Shown here piece after piece: positions 52,405 to 61,249 of a stretch of DNA of 64,000 nucleotides. Made by a program: the position numbers and the translations under genes. The DNA is from Phycisphaerae bacterium. GTDB taxonomy: Bacteria; Planctomycetota; Phycisphaerae; Sedimentisphaerales; Anaerobacaceae. The stretch is taken from NCBI GenBank assembly GCA_030615025.1, contig JAUXAB010000010.1:1-64000 (forward strand). Direction: 5' to 3'. The number at the start of each line of letters is the position of its first letter. The stretch's first letter is position 1. Under the pieces are notes generated by a model. The model had not been told where the DNA came from, searched no databases, and saw only the letters and a program-made list of their open reading frames with translations.

Positions 52405-53121
52405 TCACGCTCGACGAATTTTACCATCAGCCAACGTTACTATCCGCCCGGCCCTTTGTGCAACTCTCTCGTCGTGGCTCACCATCACAATCGTCTGGCC
52501 GGCCCGATTCAATTCTTCAAAGACCTTTAAGATACCATTTCCTGTCGCAGAGTCAAGATTTCCTGTCGGCTCATCAGCCAAAAGCACGCTCGGCTCATTC
52601 ATCAACGCCCTGCCTATGGCAACCCGTTGCCTCTCTCCGCCCGATAACTGATACGGCTTATGATTGGCCCTTTCGCCTAAACCAAGCTGCCCAAGCAGCT
52701 CTCTGGCCCGATTCTTCGCCCATCCGCGGCACGCAAACCAGCCGAATATTCCTTTTGAAACCATCGTAGGCAGAAAAACATTTTCCAGCACATTTAATTC
52801 GTCCAATAAATGATAAAACTGAAAAACAAAGCCGACCGTCTTGTTGCGGAACCTATTCAACTCGCCGCTGCTATATCGGCTCAAATCCCGCCCCGCAAAC
52901 GCCACAACGCCCTTATCCGGCCTATCTAACGCACCTAATATATGCAGCAGCGTACTTTTACCGCTGCCGGAGGTCCCTACTATTGCAACAAACTCACCTT
53001 TCTCTACCCCAAAATCCACCCCTTTGAGCACCTCAACCGCTGTCGCGCCCATCCGATAGGATTTATAAATCGACTCGGCTTTTAATATAAAATCGTTCTT
53101 ACTCATACAATCGCTAATCAA
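52405..53121 (-). CDS. lolD: LolD-like lipoprotein-export ABC ATPase
   Basis: A 238-residue ATPase with Walker A GTSGSGKST, Q-loop region GFVFQFYHLLDELNVLENV, signature LSGGERQRVAIGRAL and Walker B LLADEPTGNLD. The FQFYHLLxExxxLENV pattern is typical of LolD/MacB-type families. It pairs with the two permeases upstream to release lipoproteins from the inner membrane. Confidence 0.92.
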   Translation of the reverse strand: MISDCMSKNDFILKAESIYKSYRMGATAVEVLKGVDFGVEKGEFVAIVGTSGSGKSTLLHILGALDRPDKGVVAFAGRDLSRYSSGELNRFRNKTVGFVFQFYHLLDELNVLENVFLPTMVSKGIFGWFACRGWAKNRARELLGQLGLGERANHKPYQLSGGERQRVAIGRALMNEPSVLLADEPTGNLDSATGNGILKVFEELNRAGQTIVMVSHDERVAQRAGRIVTLADGKIRRA

Positions 53122-53145
53122 TAATGCTCTCGTTGCAAAACCTGC

Positions 53146-53187
53146 TCAATAATCAATAGTCAATAGTCAATAGTCAATAATCAATTA
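53146..53187. repeat. Heptanucleotide array TCAATAG/TCAATAA, 6 units
   Basis: Six exact 7-bp units; the last (TCAATTA) supplies the stop codon (53185-53187) of the permease gene. The same family recurs at 61208-61249. Confidence 0.9.
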
Positions 53188-54558
53188 TAACTGGCTCACC
53201 TGCAATGTCTCTACCGGCTTTTGCTTTGCAGCCTGCCGGCACGGCAACAGCGCACCAGCCAAACACGCAGCTATCGCCGAAAGGATTATTACCCCCAGAA
53301 CTTTATAATCGATAGTATTCGGAATTTCATCTATAGCAAAAATCGTTCTGTCCCACAGCGGTTGATAATCAAACTTATCATAAAGCCACCCTTCTATCTC
53401 ATTTATATGCACCAGGAACCGCCATCCCCCCACCGTCCCTATTGCAGAACCTAAAAGTCCGACAAAAAAAGAAAAACCCAAAAATAACAGCAAAACATTT
53501 GTATTCGAAACACCTATGCTTTTCAAGATACCTATGTCTTTACTTTTATGGCTGATAATCATATAAGAGACGACAAAGACAATGAAGACAGTTGTAATCC
53601 CCACAAGAGCAAACATCGCAGTCATCATCGTTTGTTCCTTTTCCATTGCTGCAATGAATGCACGTCGGTATCCTTTCCAGCTTTGCACGGTCACCTTCTC
53701 TAACAAATCTGCATACATTTGATCGGCTTTTTCTTGCCTGAAACTCCGCCACAGCGAAGCGACTCTTTCACAACCTGCCTCAAGTTTCACATCCGGCTTG
53801 AACTTTATATGGATAGCGCTCGCTCTCTTGATGGGGCCATCCATTCCACACAGCATTTGAGCTTCCTCAAACGGCAAATAAATCATTGAGCTGTCCACTC
53901 TGGCCAATCCACTGTGCGAATAGTCACTATAGTAGAAGCTTCTTGTGTTAACCAGCCCCAAGCCTGCTTTAGCCAGGGCGCCTTTTGCGGTCAGAGGAAC
54001 ACAACTTACAGAAACAGATGTTTCATCAAGACGGCTGCTGTAAGAATACCTGCCCTTCGAATTACGCTCCGGCGCCAGTGTACTGCCTAACCTATGACCG
54101 ACGTCAATTCCTAACACACAACCCATAAGATTCGGCTCATAGACCGGCTCAAATGCCTTCGATACATCATCTCTATGATGATACAGCGTTTTGCCGAAAC
54201 CAGTGGCCTTACTGTGCCTGACCGGCTCAATGCCCATAATCTCCAGACCGAGGCTCTGCTCTGTCCAGCTCGGACTGACCAGGGCGTAGCTTTTAATCAC
54301 AGGCGAGGTAGCTTCAACAAATTCTTCTCTGTCCAGTATCTTCATAAAATCATAGTACACAAAGCCCACCTGCGATTCGGTGCCGACAACGCAGTCACCC
54401 GCAAACCGATGATTTTTCTGCTTCAAATCACTCACCAGCCCCGTCAGCACCGTCATCACTACGACAACAATAAAGACGCAAAGTGCCACTGCCAGCACCG
54501 CAAAATACGCTATCCGGCGCTTCAACAAATACCTGGTTGCAAGAATAATCTTGTACAT
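53185..54558 (-). CDS. LolC/LolE-type ABC permease (FtsX domain), second
   Basis: A 457-residue protein with one N-terminal helix (YFAVLAVALCVFIVVVVMTVL), a large periplasmic domain (~40-310) and three C-terminal helices of the FtsX fold (TMMTAMFALVGITTVFIVFVV; SKDIGILKSIGVSNTNVLLL is the coupling-helix motif). It forms a heteromeric exporter with the gene upstream and LolD. About 60 bp separates it from each neighbour. Confidence 0.88.
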   Translation of the reverse strand: MYKIILATRYLLKRRIAYFAVLAVALCVFIVVVVMTVLTGLVSDLKQKNHRFAGDCVVGTESQVGFVYYDFMKILDREEFVEATSPVIKSYALVSPSWTEQSLGLEIMGIEPVRHSKATGFGKTLYHHRDDVSKAFEPVYEPNLMGCVLGIDVGHRLGSTLAPERNSKGRYSYSSRLDETSVSVSCVPLTAKGALAKAGLGLVNTRSFYYSDYSHSGLARVDSSMIYLPFEEAQMLCGMDGPIKRASAIHIKFKPDVKLEAGCERVASLWRSFRQEKADQMYADLLEKVTVQSWKGYRRAFIAAMEKEQTMMTAMFALVGITTVFIVFVVSYMIISHKSKDIGILKSIGVSNTNVLLLFLGFSFFVGLLGSAIGTVGGWRFLVHINEIEGWLYDKFDYQPLWDRTIFAIDEIPNTIDYKVLGVIILSAIAACLAGALLPCRQAAKQKPVETLQVSQL

Positions 54559-54623
54559 TTGAATTAGTGTATTTTATTGTCAATCCTGCGCAAGCAGGAA
54601 TCTATGCCCTATCCATTATCCGT

Positions 54624-55970
54624 TTATTCGTATCGCAGGATTTCCACCGGTTTTGTTCTTGCTGCGACAATTGCCGGTATCAACGTTCCAACAACCGCGG
54701 CTGCAATTGCTATCAATACAATAGCCAGAGCCCAGGCCCAATTAACCTCACTGGGTATCTTACTAAACATATACACACTGCTCTTCCAGAGCTTCAACCC
54801 AAAGATTATCCTTATACACTCCTCAATCGTGTTTATATTTTTCGTAACAACGTATCCCAACAAGGCCCCGAAAATTGAGCCGACAATTCCAACACAAAAT
54901 CCGAACGCAACAAAAATGCAGCAGACCGAACCACTTGCCGCCCCGCAGCTTTTTATTATTGCAATGTCCCTCTGCTTGAGTCTCACTATCATATAAAATA
55001 TGCAGATTATCAGCAGAACCACACTGCAATCTACAACACCAAATATAAATAACAAAATCCGCATCTGTTTTCGCAGCTCGGCAACATACTGGCTTTGCAT
55101 CTCTTTGGCTGTTTTGATAGAGGTTTCTCTTATAAGATACGAACCCCAACCAAGCTGCTCAGCGGCGAATACCCGCCATACCCCCCGAATCTGTGCCTTT
55201 GCCACATCCGCTTCTACATCACCGGCAAGTTTAATTTGAATTTGGTCGGCAATTTGGCCCTCTTCATCCGGGTATAACTTTTTTTGCATTTCTTCGATGC
55301 CAAGATACACAAAACTCTTGTCAAGTTCATACACTCCCGTGAAAACAATATCTGCAATTGCAAACTTTATGATCTTTCTTCTAACTTCTGCTCCTGTGCC
55401 CTTATGCTCTTGTGCTCTTGACACCGCCCCTGTAGTAAGAACGACCTGACGGCCTATCATCTTCTCAACTGCAGCAAAATCATACTCATCTGTTTTCTCA
55501 TCCGGCTCCGCCACCACCCCAATGCCCACAAATCCTCCGACCCTGTCCGGAAAACCGGGAACCTCAAAAGAGGGTTCTCCAGAAGATTTGCTCTGTCTAA
55601 TTAGAGATTGCTTAAAACCCGTTACCCTCGCTCGTCGTCCCGCCTCAATCCCCCAGATGCTCACTGCACGCACATCACCTTTGCCCAAATGTAACAGCCC
55701 TTGGGCCGACAACGTCGCCGTTGCCGCTTCTACTGCAGATGTTTGTTCCAGGCGTTCGATAAAAAGCCCGTATTTTGCAAATTTAATCGGCGCCGTAAGA
55801 ACGACATCACCTATTGTCTCGACTGCGCTTTGCTCGAACGCATCGATAAAACCGGTGAACAGGCTGGCAACAACTACCAATAGCGCCACAGCCAGACCAA
55901 CTGCAGCAATGCTCAAAAATACGATTCTTTTCTTACGCAGGTACCGCAGCCACAAAAACAATTTCAACAT
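54624..55970 (-). CDS. LolC/LolE-type ABC permease (FtsX domain), first
   Basis: A 448-residue protein, same topology as the next gene: N-terminal helix (IVFLSIAAVGLAVALLVVVA), periplasmic domain, three C-terminal helices with LKQRDIAIIKSCGAASGSV as coupling segment. The C-terminus ends ARTKPVEILRYE, the classical LolC/E ending. Two different permeases plus LolD is the arrangement of LolCDE. Confidence 0.88.
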   Translation of the reverse strand: MLKLFLWLRYLRKKRIVFLSIAAVGLAVALLVVVASLFTGFIDAFEQSAVETIGDVVLTAPIKFAKYGLFIERLEQTSAVEAATATLSAQGLLHLGKGDVRAVSIWGIEAGRRARVTGFKQSLIRQSKSSGEPSFEVPGFPDRVGGFVGIGVVAEPDEKTDEYDFAAVEKMIGRQVVLTTGAVSRAQEHKGTGAEVRRKIIKFAIADIVFTGVYELDKSFVYLGIEEMQKKLYPDEEGQIADQIQIKLAGDVEADVAKAQIRGVWRVFAAEQLGWGSYLIRETSIKTAKEMQSQYVAELRKQMRILLFIFGVVDCSVVLLIICIFYMIVRLKQRDIAIIKSCGAASGSVCCIFVAFGFCVGIVGSIFGALLGYVVTKNINTIEECIRIIFGLKLWKSSVYMFSKIPSEVNWAWALAIVLIAIAAAVVGTLIPAIVAARTKPVEILRYE

Positions 55971-56035
55971 TGTATTAAGTCGTTAGGATTTAATATTTAG
56001 CCCCACGTTTTACGTGGGGTTTAGTTTCTCTGCGG

Positions 56036-57673
56036 TTAGTCCTTTACAGGTCTTAGAAGTGGAAACAGCACTACGTCACGAATACTTGTAGCGCCGGTCA
56101 AGACCATTACCAACCTGTCGATTCCGATACCCAGCCCCCCTGCAGGCGGCATACCGTATTTCAACGCCGTTATAAAATCTTCGTCCATCGTTGCCATCGA
56201 CTCCTCCTGGCCGCGAAGCTGGATTTGGAAGTTCTCCTCCTGGACCGCCGGGTCATTTAGCTCCGTATACGCATTGGCCAGCTCCATCCCCGCTATATAC
56301 AGCTCAAACCGCTCAGCGTATTTCGGGTCGTCCTTCTTGCGTCTGGTCAAAGGACACAGTGACGCCGGATAATCCATCACAAAAGTCGGGGCAACGAGAT
56401 TGTCCTCAACGGTAGCCTTGAAAACCTCATTGATAACCACCGCATCGTCCATATCCCCTTCATCCAATCCAAGTCCGGCTGCTCTCATCCTCACAGCTTC
56501 TACATCTTCAATATCGCAGCCGCTGTATTCTTTCAGCAGCTCAGCATATCGCACCCGACGCCATGGCCGACTATAATCGATCCTCACGTCACCGAATTGA
56601 ACCTCCCGCTGTTTCTCGTGAAACAAGGTGCGGCAGCAGTATTTTTCCACTAACAAACAAATAATCTCCTCGGTCAAATCCATCATCACGTTGTAATCAG
56701 CGTAGGCCTGATACAATTCCAGCATCGTAAACTCCGGATTGTGTTGTCTGCTCAACCCTTCGTTGCGGAAATTGCGGTTTATCTCAAAGACTTTTTCCAT
56801 CCCCCCGACCAGAAGTCTTTTCAGAAACAGCTCCGGCGCAATTCGCAAAAACAAATCCAAATCCAGCTTGTTTGCATACGTCACAAATGGCTTTGCCGCA
56901 GCCCCCCCGGCTTTCTGCTGCATCATCGGCGTCTCAACTTCCAGAAAACCACGACCCTGCAGAAATTCGCGAATCGTAGCGATGATGGCACTGCGATTCT
57001 TAAACCGCTCCATCACTTCAGGATTCGCCCACAAATCCACATACCTCTGCCTGTACCGAAGGTCAATATCTGACAGACCGTGAAATTTCTCCGGCGGCTG
57101 GCACAGACATTTGCTCAGAAGACAAAGGTTATCGGCCCATATAGTAATCTCACCCGTCTTGGTCTTACCCAATTGGCCAGCCGCACCGATTATATCACCA
57201 AGCTCAAGCAACTTGGCAAGCGGCCATCCCGACGCGCCGGGACCAAGCAGCTTTTTGCTCAAACCCACCTGGATAGTCCCGCTCCAGTCCCGCAGAGTAA
57301 TAAAAATCAGCTTCCCGATATCCCTCAGCAGCACAATCCTGCCGGCACATTTGGCCTTGCCCGGCTCGCCATCGACAATATTCCCCTTCTCAGCACTGCG
57401 CAAACAGGGCCTGTGCTTGATGTCCTCTGCCAACTCAGCCCCATCGTATCTACCCCCATAAGGCTCGATTCCCAATTCCTTAATCCGGCTCAGCTTCTCC
57501 TGCCTTTGTCGCTCAAACTTGTCCTGAGCGTAGCCGAAGGATCGGCCCTGCCGTTCGGAGCGAAGAGAGCCTTCAGCCCTGAGCGGAGTCGAAGGGGAAG
57601 AATCTCTTCCTGTATCTTCTGTGTTTGTCAAATCCACACTCTCCCTAAGCCGACACCTTTTGCCAATCACCAA
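56036..57673 (-). CDS. lysS: Lysyl-tRNA synthetase, class II, with repeat-encoded N-terminal extension
   Basis: 545 residues, against ~500 in the family. OB-fold anticodon domain from ~75 to 190, then class II motifs: motif 2 region FRNEGLSRQHNPEFTMLE, motif 3 GLGIGIDRLVM. Residues ~22-52 (SSPSTPLRAEGSLRSERQGR, SFGYAQDKFERQ) are encoded by a dispersed-repeat type sequence (CTTGTCCTGAGCGTAGCCGA and its mate CCCTGAGCGGAGTCGAAGGG, 57510-57600) lying in frame before the usual start of the protein (RQRQEKLSRIKELGIEPYGG). Its start region also overlaps a heptanucleotide array. The catalytic domain is complete. Confidence 0.92.
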   Translation of the reverse strand: MVIGKRCRLRESVDLTNTEDTGRDSSPSTPLRAEGSLRSERQGRSFGYAQDKFERQRQEKLSRIKELGIEPYGGRYDGAELAEDIKHRPCLRSAEKGNIVDGEPGKAKCAGRIVLLRDIGKLIFITLRDWSGTIQVGLSKKLLGPGASGWPLAKLLELGDIIGAAGQLGKTKTGEITIWADNLCLLSKCLCQPPEKFHGLSDIDLRYRQRYVDLWANPEVMERFKNRSAIIATIREFLQGRGFLEVETPMMQQKAGGAAAKPFVTYANKLDLDLFLRIAPELFLKRLLVGGMEKVFEINRNFRNEGLSRQHNPEFTMLELYQAYADYNVMMDLTEEIICLLVEKYCCRTLFHEKQREVQFGDVRIDYSRPWRRVRYAELLKEYSGCDIEDVEAVRMRAAGLGLDEGDMDDAVVINEVFKATVEDNLVAPTFVMDYPASLCPLTRRKKDDPKYAERFELYIAGMELANAYTELNDPAVQEENFQIQLRGQEESMATMDEDFITALKYGMPPAGGLGIGIDRLVMVLTGATSIRDVVLFPLLRPVKD

Positions 57674-57697
57674 TTACCAATCACCAATCACCAATTA
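57663..57697. repeat. Heptanucleotide array CCAATCA/CCAATTA, 5 units
   Basis: Five exact units. The last three bases of the final CCAATTA are the stop codon (57695-57697) of the S41 protease; the other end overlaps the proposed lysS start. Confidence 0.9.
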
Positions 57698-60034
57698 CCA
57701 AACCAGAGAGCCGGCTTGAATCAATTTGCTCTTAATAACTAACATGCCAACCGCCAACTGCGGGTCAGCCGCAAGGGTCTCTTTGACCGTATGTTTTTTC
57801 AGCGCTGCACTGCTCTTGTCACGGCCGGCCTGAACCAGCACGCTGTTATCCCCCTGCACCTCGCCCATTTTTGTAACTTCATCGTTTCTCAATTTGACTT
57901 CGATATCTGGCCCGACGCCCCAATCCTTTCTGCCCTCTTTTTTCATTGCGTCCTGGCTTTCAACCCTCTGGCCCGAGGGTAAATGATAATATGCCATCGT
58001 ATATTTTAGCTGCGCACCTCCGCCCGGATGATGTGTTATCCCCTGCACGCTGCCTTTGCCGTGCGTCCTTTCGCCAACCAGAATCGCCCGCTTATGTCGC
58101 TCGTCTGCCAATGCCCCCGCCACTATCTCCGAAGCACTCGCCGAGTACGAATTTATCAGTATAACGAGAGGGTAATTCAGATGCGTTTTTTTCTTGTGCG
58201 CCGATATATAAGTCCACAGTCCGCGAGGACGCGTGCTCACTATCAATCCTTCTTCGATGAACTTGTCCGTTACCGCAACAGCGCTATCTAAAAGTCCACC
58301 GGTATTGAATCGCAAATCCAAAATCAATCCTCTCAGCCCCTCTGCCCCAAGCTCCGTAAGCACTTTTTCTAAGGCCGAAGCGGTCCCCCCCGAAAAGCTG
58401 GTAATCCGCACATAACCGATTTTGTCCTCCTCATCAATCATATACAGCCGTTTGCCCGCTGCCGTCCTCTGCCAGCCGCGGATTGTCGGAACAATTATCC
58501 TGGCTCTGGTTATGGTTATATCCCTCGTTTCCTCCTCGCCGGGTCTTCTTATCGCCAATGTCACCTTGGTACCTGCAGGACCCGTTATCGTCCGAACCGC
58601 ACAGGTAAGGGACATATCTTTCGTTTCAACCCCATCCACCATCTCTATAACATCACCTGCATCGAGACCGGAGTTGTACGCCGGCGTATCAGGCAGAAGA
58701 CTCGCTACCGTCAATAGCCCCTTTTGTTTCGAAATCTGTATACCGATACCCGTAAATTGATTGGTCATCATCTTTTCAAATTCCTGCACCTGCCTCGGCC
58801 AAACCATGACCGTATAACGGTCAAGTGCAGACAATGCAGCTTCTGCGAACTGTGCAATCAATACCCGCTGCGGTAATTGAGCAGTTACTGTGTTCAATGC
58901 CAGGACCTTTTCAAAAACATCTATAAACTTATCCTTATCCACACCCGTCGGTGACTGCTTAACTTCATCTAAAAGCGCCGCCAGACCCACCGACCAGGCC
59001 GAAAGCTCTTCGCTACCAGGAGGCGAAAAGGGCTCTTCGGAACTCTCTCCCGCCGAGACCTCGCTCAAGCTCCTCTGTATGTCTGAAAATGATAACGCCA
59101 TCACCTCACCTAACAGCTCGCATCGCTGGATAGCTTTCGTCGTCATTTGCCGATAATCGATAATGCTGACGTAATAACGTTTCAGGGAATCAATCGCACG
59201 AACAAACATCTCTTTCTTCACGCCTGCATAACGCTCCGAGCGGCTCTCACATGGGCTGTCCTGAAAAGACGCCACGATACCGGCCTTATCCACAAGCTGC
59301 TCGGCGTAGTCCGAATACGCCTCGTTGTCTGGGTCAATCCGCTCGGCCAGCCACCAGTAGCAAGTTGTATATGCATCAAGCCATTTGCCTTTTGACTCGA
59401 ATTCAGCAGCCCTCTCTATTGCTCTTTGAAAAACCTGCTTTACAAACGAGTCGGAAAGAAGCTGCTCTTTTTGCGCCTCATCCGCAAACTCGCGCACCTT
59501 GGCAATAACCCCAAGCACCTTCAGAATATCATTAACATCGTTTACGTCATTGCTGTCCGTCGTCCCCGCTCGAAACTTTTCCAGCTCAGCTATCTGCTCT
59601 TTGTACGCGGCTTCCCGGGCCGACTGACGTCGTTGACTTATATCCTTGTACTCCTGGATAATCTTCGCTAACCGACCAAGCCGTGAACTTTCGATTATCA
59701 CTTGGTCGGCTGCGTCGAACCTGCCCTGGTAAATCAGCCCACAAGCGGCGTCGACAACTCCAGTTTCTGCTGATTGCAATTTTGGAACTTCAACAACGTT
59801 GGATTCTGTTGACCCCGTTAGAAGTAAGTAGGTCCCCAAAGGGTCTTCACTGCGTCTGGGGTCCCGGTCGCCAAGCGTGGCCGAAGCATCTTCGACCACA
59901 ACTTCTAACGGGGTTGATTCGCCTTTGGGAACTTCAACAGAGGCTGGCCGAGCCGCAAAAACGCAGGCGAGCACACATAAAAGAGAGCTAAAAAGTAAAA
60001 AATAGAAAGTAAAATTTTCTTTTTTCTGTCTCAT
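57695..60034 (-). CDS. S41 C-terminal processing protease with PDZ domain
   Basis: A 779-residue exported protease: signal peptide (~1-28), long helical N-terminal region to ~400, PDZ domain (GIGIQISKQKGLLTVASLLP, DAGDVIEMVDGV) and S41 catalytic domain (LRFNTGGLLDSAVAV; NSYSASASEIVAGAL with the Ser; GKGSVQGITHH with the Lys). It would trim periplasmic or secreted proteins. Near residues 40-75 is an insert (STPLEVVVEDASATLGDRDP to YLLLTGST) encoded by a palindromic element (59812-59914). Confidence 0.92.
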   Translation of the reverse strand: MRQKKENFTFYFLLFSSLLCVLACVFAARPASVEVPKGESTPLEVVVEDASATLGDRDPRRSEDPLGTYLLLTGSTESNVVEVPKLQSAETGVVDAACGLIYQGRFDAADQVIIESSRLGRLAKIIQEYKDISQRRQSAREAAYKEQIAELEKFRAGTTDSNDVNDVNDILKVLGVIAKVREFADEAQKEQLLSDSFVKQVFQRAIERAAEFESKGKWLDAYTTCYWWLAERIDPDNEAYSDYAEQLVDKAGIVASFQDSPCESRSERYAGVKKEMFVRAIDSLKRYYVSIIDYRQMTTKAIQRCELLGEVMALSFSDIQRSLSEVSAGESSEEPFSPPGSEELSAWSVGLAALLDEVKQSPTGVDKDKFIDVFEKVLALNTVTAQLPQRVLIAQFAEAALSALDRYTVMVWPRQVQEFEKMMTNQFTGIGIQISKQKGLLTVASLLPDTPAYNSGLDAGDVIEMVDGVETKDMSLTCAVRTITGPAGTKVTLAIRRPGEEETRDITITRARIIVPTIRGWQRTAAGKRLYMIDEEDKIGYVRITSFSGGTASALEKVLTELGAEGLRGLILDLRFNTGGLLDSAVAVTDKFIEEGLIVSTRPRGLWTYISAHKKKTHLNYPLVILINSYSASASEIVAGALADERHKRAILVGERTHGKGSVQGITHHPGGGAQLKYTMAYYHLPSGQRVESQDAMKKEGRKDWGVGPDIEVKLRNDEVTKMGEVQGDNSVLVQAGRDKSSAALKKHTVKETLAADPQLAVGMLVIKSKLIQAGSLVW
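59812..59914. repeat. Palindromic element in the S41 protease gene, 14-bp perfect arms
   Basis: ACCCCGTTAGAAGT (59812-59825) and ACTTCTAACGGGGT (59901-59914) are exact reverse complements, identical to the arms in exbB. The 75-bp loop contains further short inverted repeats (GGTCCCC/GGGGTCC). On the gene strand the ends read PLEV and LLTG. Confidence 0.92.
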
Positions 60035-60150
60035 ATCTCACATTTCACATCTCGTATCTCGATTCTCGCTTCTTGATATCGAGTATCGAGCATCGAGTAT
60101 CGAGTATCGAGTATCGAGCATCGAGTATCGAGCATCGAGTATCGAGCATC
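60030..60150. repeat. Heptanucleotide array GAGTATC/GAGCATC, 10 exact plus degenerate units
   Basis: Ten exact units at 60081-60150, preceded by degenerate 7-bp units (CTCATAT, CTCACAT, TTCACAT, CTCGTAT, CTCGATT, CTCGCTT). The next unit, GAGCTTA, provides the stop codon of fba. Same heptamer and same orientation as the array after ahcY, 22 kb away. Confidence 0.9.
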
Positions 60151-60154
60151 GAGC

Positions 60155-61099
60155 TTACATGCACTCAGCTGCTTTCCCGGCACAACCTACAACGTGCAGC
60201 TTATGTCTAACCATCTCTCTAATCGCTTCTCTACCCGGGCCCAGGTATTTACGTGGGTCAAACTCACCGGGTATCTCGGCAAAGACCTGCCTGATTTTAG
60301 CCGTCAGTGCCAGCCGCAAATCCGTATCGATATTGACCTTGCAGATGCCCAGTTTTGCCGCCTTGCTGACTGACTCTTCCGGAACACCCATTGCGTTCGG
60401 CATATCGCCGCCATATTTGTTAATAAGATCCACAAACTCCCGCAGCACGCTGCTTGAGCCATGCATAACCAGCGGAAATCCAGGCAGTCTGTCCCCTATC
60501 TCTTGTATCACATCGAATGCCAGCTTGGGCTCAGATTTGAACTTGTAGGCACCATGGCTCGTCCCGCAAGCCACCGCTAATGAATCACAGCCGCTTTTTT
60601 CAACAAACTCTACCACCTGATTCGGGTCAGCCACGTGCTTGCTCACATCTTCGACCCCAACCACATCCTCTTCAATTCCGCCTAACTGGCCCAGCTCAGC
60701 CTCAACAACAACGTCCCTGGGGTGTGCATACTCAACCACCTGCTTCGTGACTTTAATGTTTTCTTCAAATGGTTGTTTTGAAGCATCTATCATCACCGAT
60801 GTAAAGCCGGCGTCCACGAATTGTTTGCACGTCTCAAAATTATCACCGTGGTCCAGGTTGATTGCGACGGGAATATCCGGATTTTCCTCAACCACCACAT
60901 CAATGATGGCCCTCAAATAGCTAAGACTCGCATACTTACGTCCGCCTCGCGATACCTGAAGAATAAGCGGGGCCTTCTCTTCAGCTACAGCATCAATAAT
61001 TCCCTGCGTAATCTCCATATTGTTCACGTTAAACGCACCAACTGCATAGCCATTCTTGTAGGCCATCTCGAACATCTTTTTCGTATTAACCAACGCCAT
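60155..61099 (-). CDS. fba: Class II fructose-bisphosphate aldolase
   Basis: 314 residues from the ATG preceded by AAAGGAG. GYAVGAFNVNNMEITQGI, VAINLDHGDNFETCKQFVDA with Zn-binding His, SVMIDASKQPFEENI, VEAELGQLGGIEED, GTSHGAYKF and MHGSSSV are the class II aldolase blocks. It splits fructose 1,6-bisphosphate, or joins triose phosphates in gluconeogenesis. Confidence 0.95.
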   Translation of the reverse strand: MALVNTKKMFEMAYKNGYAVGAFNVNNMEITQGIIDAVAEEKAPLILQVSRGGRKYASLSYLRAIIDVVVEENPDIPVAINLDHGDNFETCKQFVDAGFTSVMIDASKQPFEENIKVTKQVVEYAHPRDVVVEAELGQLGGIEEDVVGVEDVSKHVADPNQVVEFVEKSGCDSLAVACGTSHGAYKFKSEPKLAFDVIQEIGDRLPGFPLVMHGSSSVLREFVDLINKYGGDMPNAMGVPEESVSKAAKLGICKVNIDTDLRLALTAKIRQVFAEIPGEFDPRKYLGPGREAIREMVRHKLHVVGCAGKAAECM

Positions 61100-61121
61100 A
61101 CTACTCTCCTTTATCAATCTA

Positions 61122-61163
61122 CTATTTTCTATTTACTATTTATTATTTCGTATTTACTATGTC
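61122..61163. repeat. Heptanucleotide array CTATTTA, 6 units
   Basis: CTATTTT, CTATTTA, CTATTTA, TTATTTC, GTATTTA, CTATGTC, upstream of fba. Confidence 0.8.
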
Positions 61164-61207
61164 TGCTGATTGCTGTTTTGACTTTTGCTTTCTCTTCCTC
61201 TTTTTTT

Positions 61208-61249
61208 TCAATAGTCAATAATCAATAATAAATAATCAATTATTAATAG
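61208..61249. repeat. Heptanucleotide array TCAATAG/TCAATAA, 6 units
   Basis: TCAATAG, TCAATAA, TCAATAA, TAAATAA, TCAATTA, TTAATAG. The stop codon of the LptD-like gene (61243-61245) lies in the last unit. Same heptamer family as 53146-53187. Confidence 0.9.
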
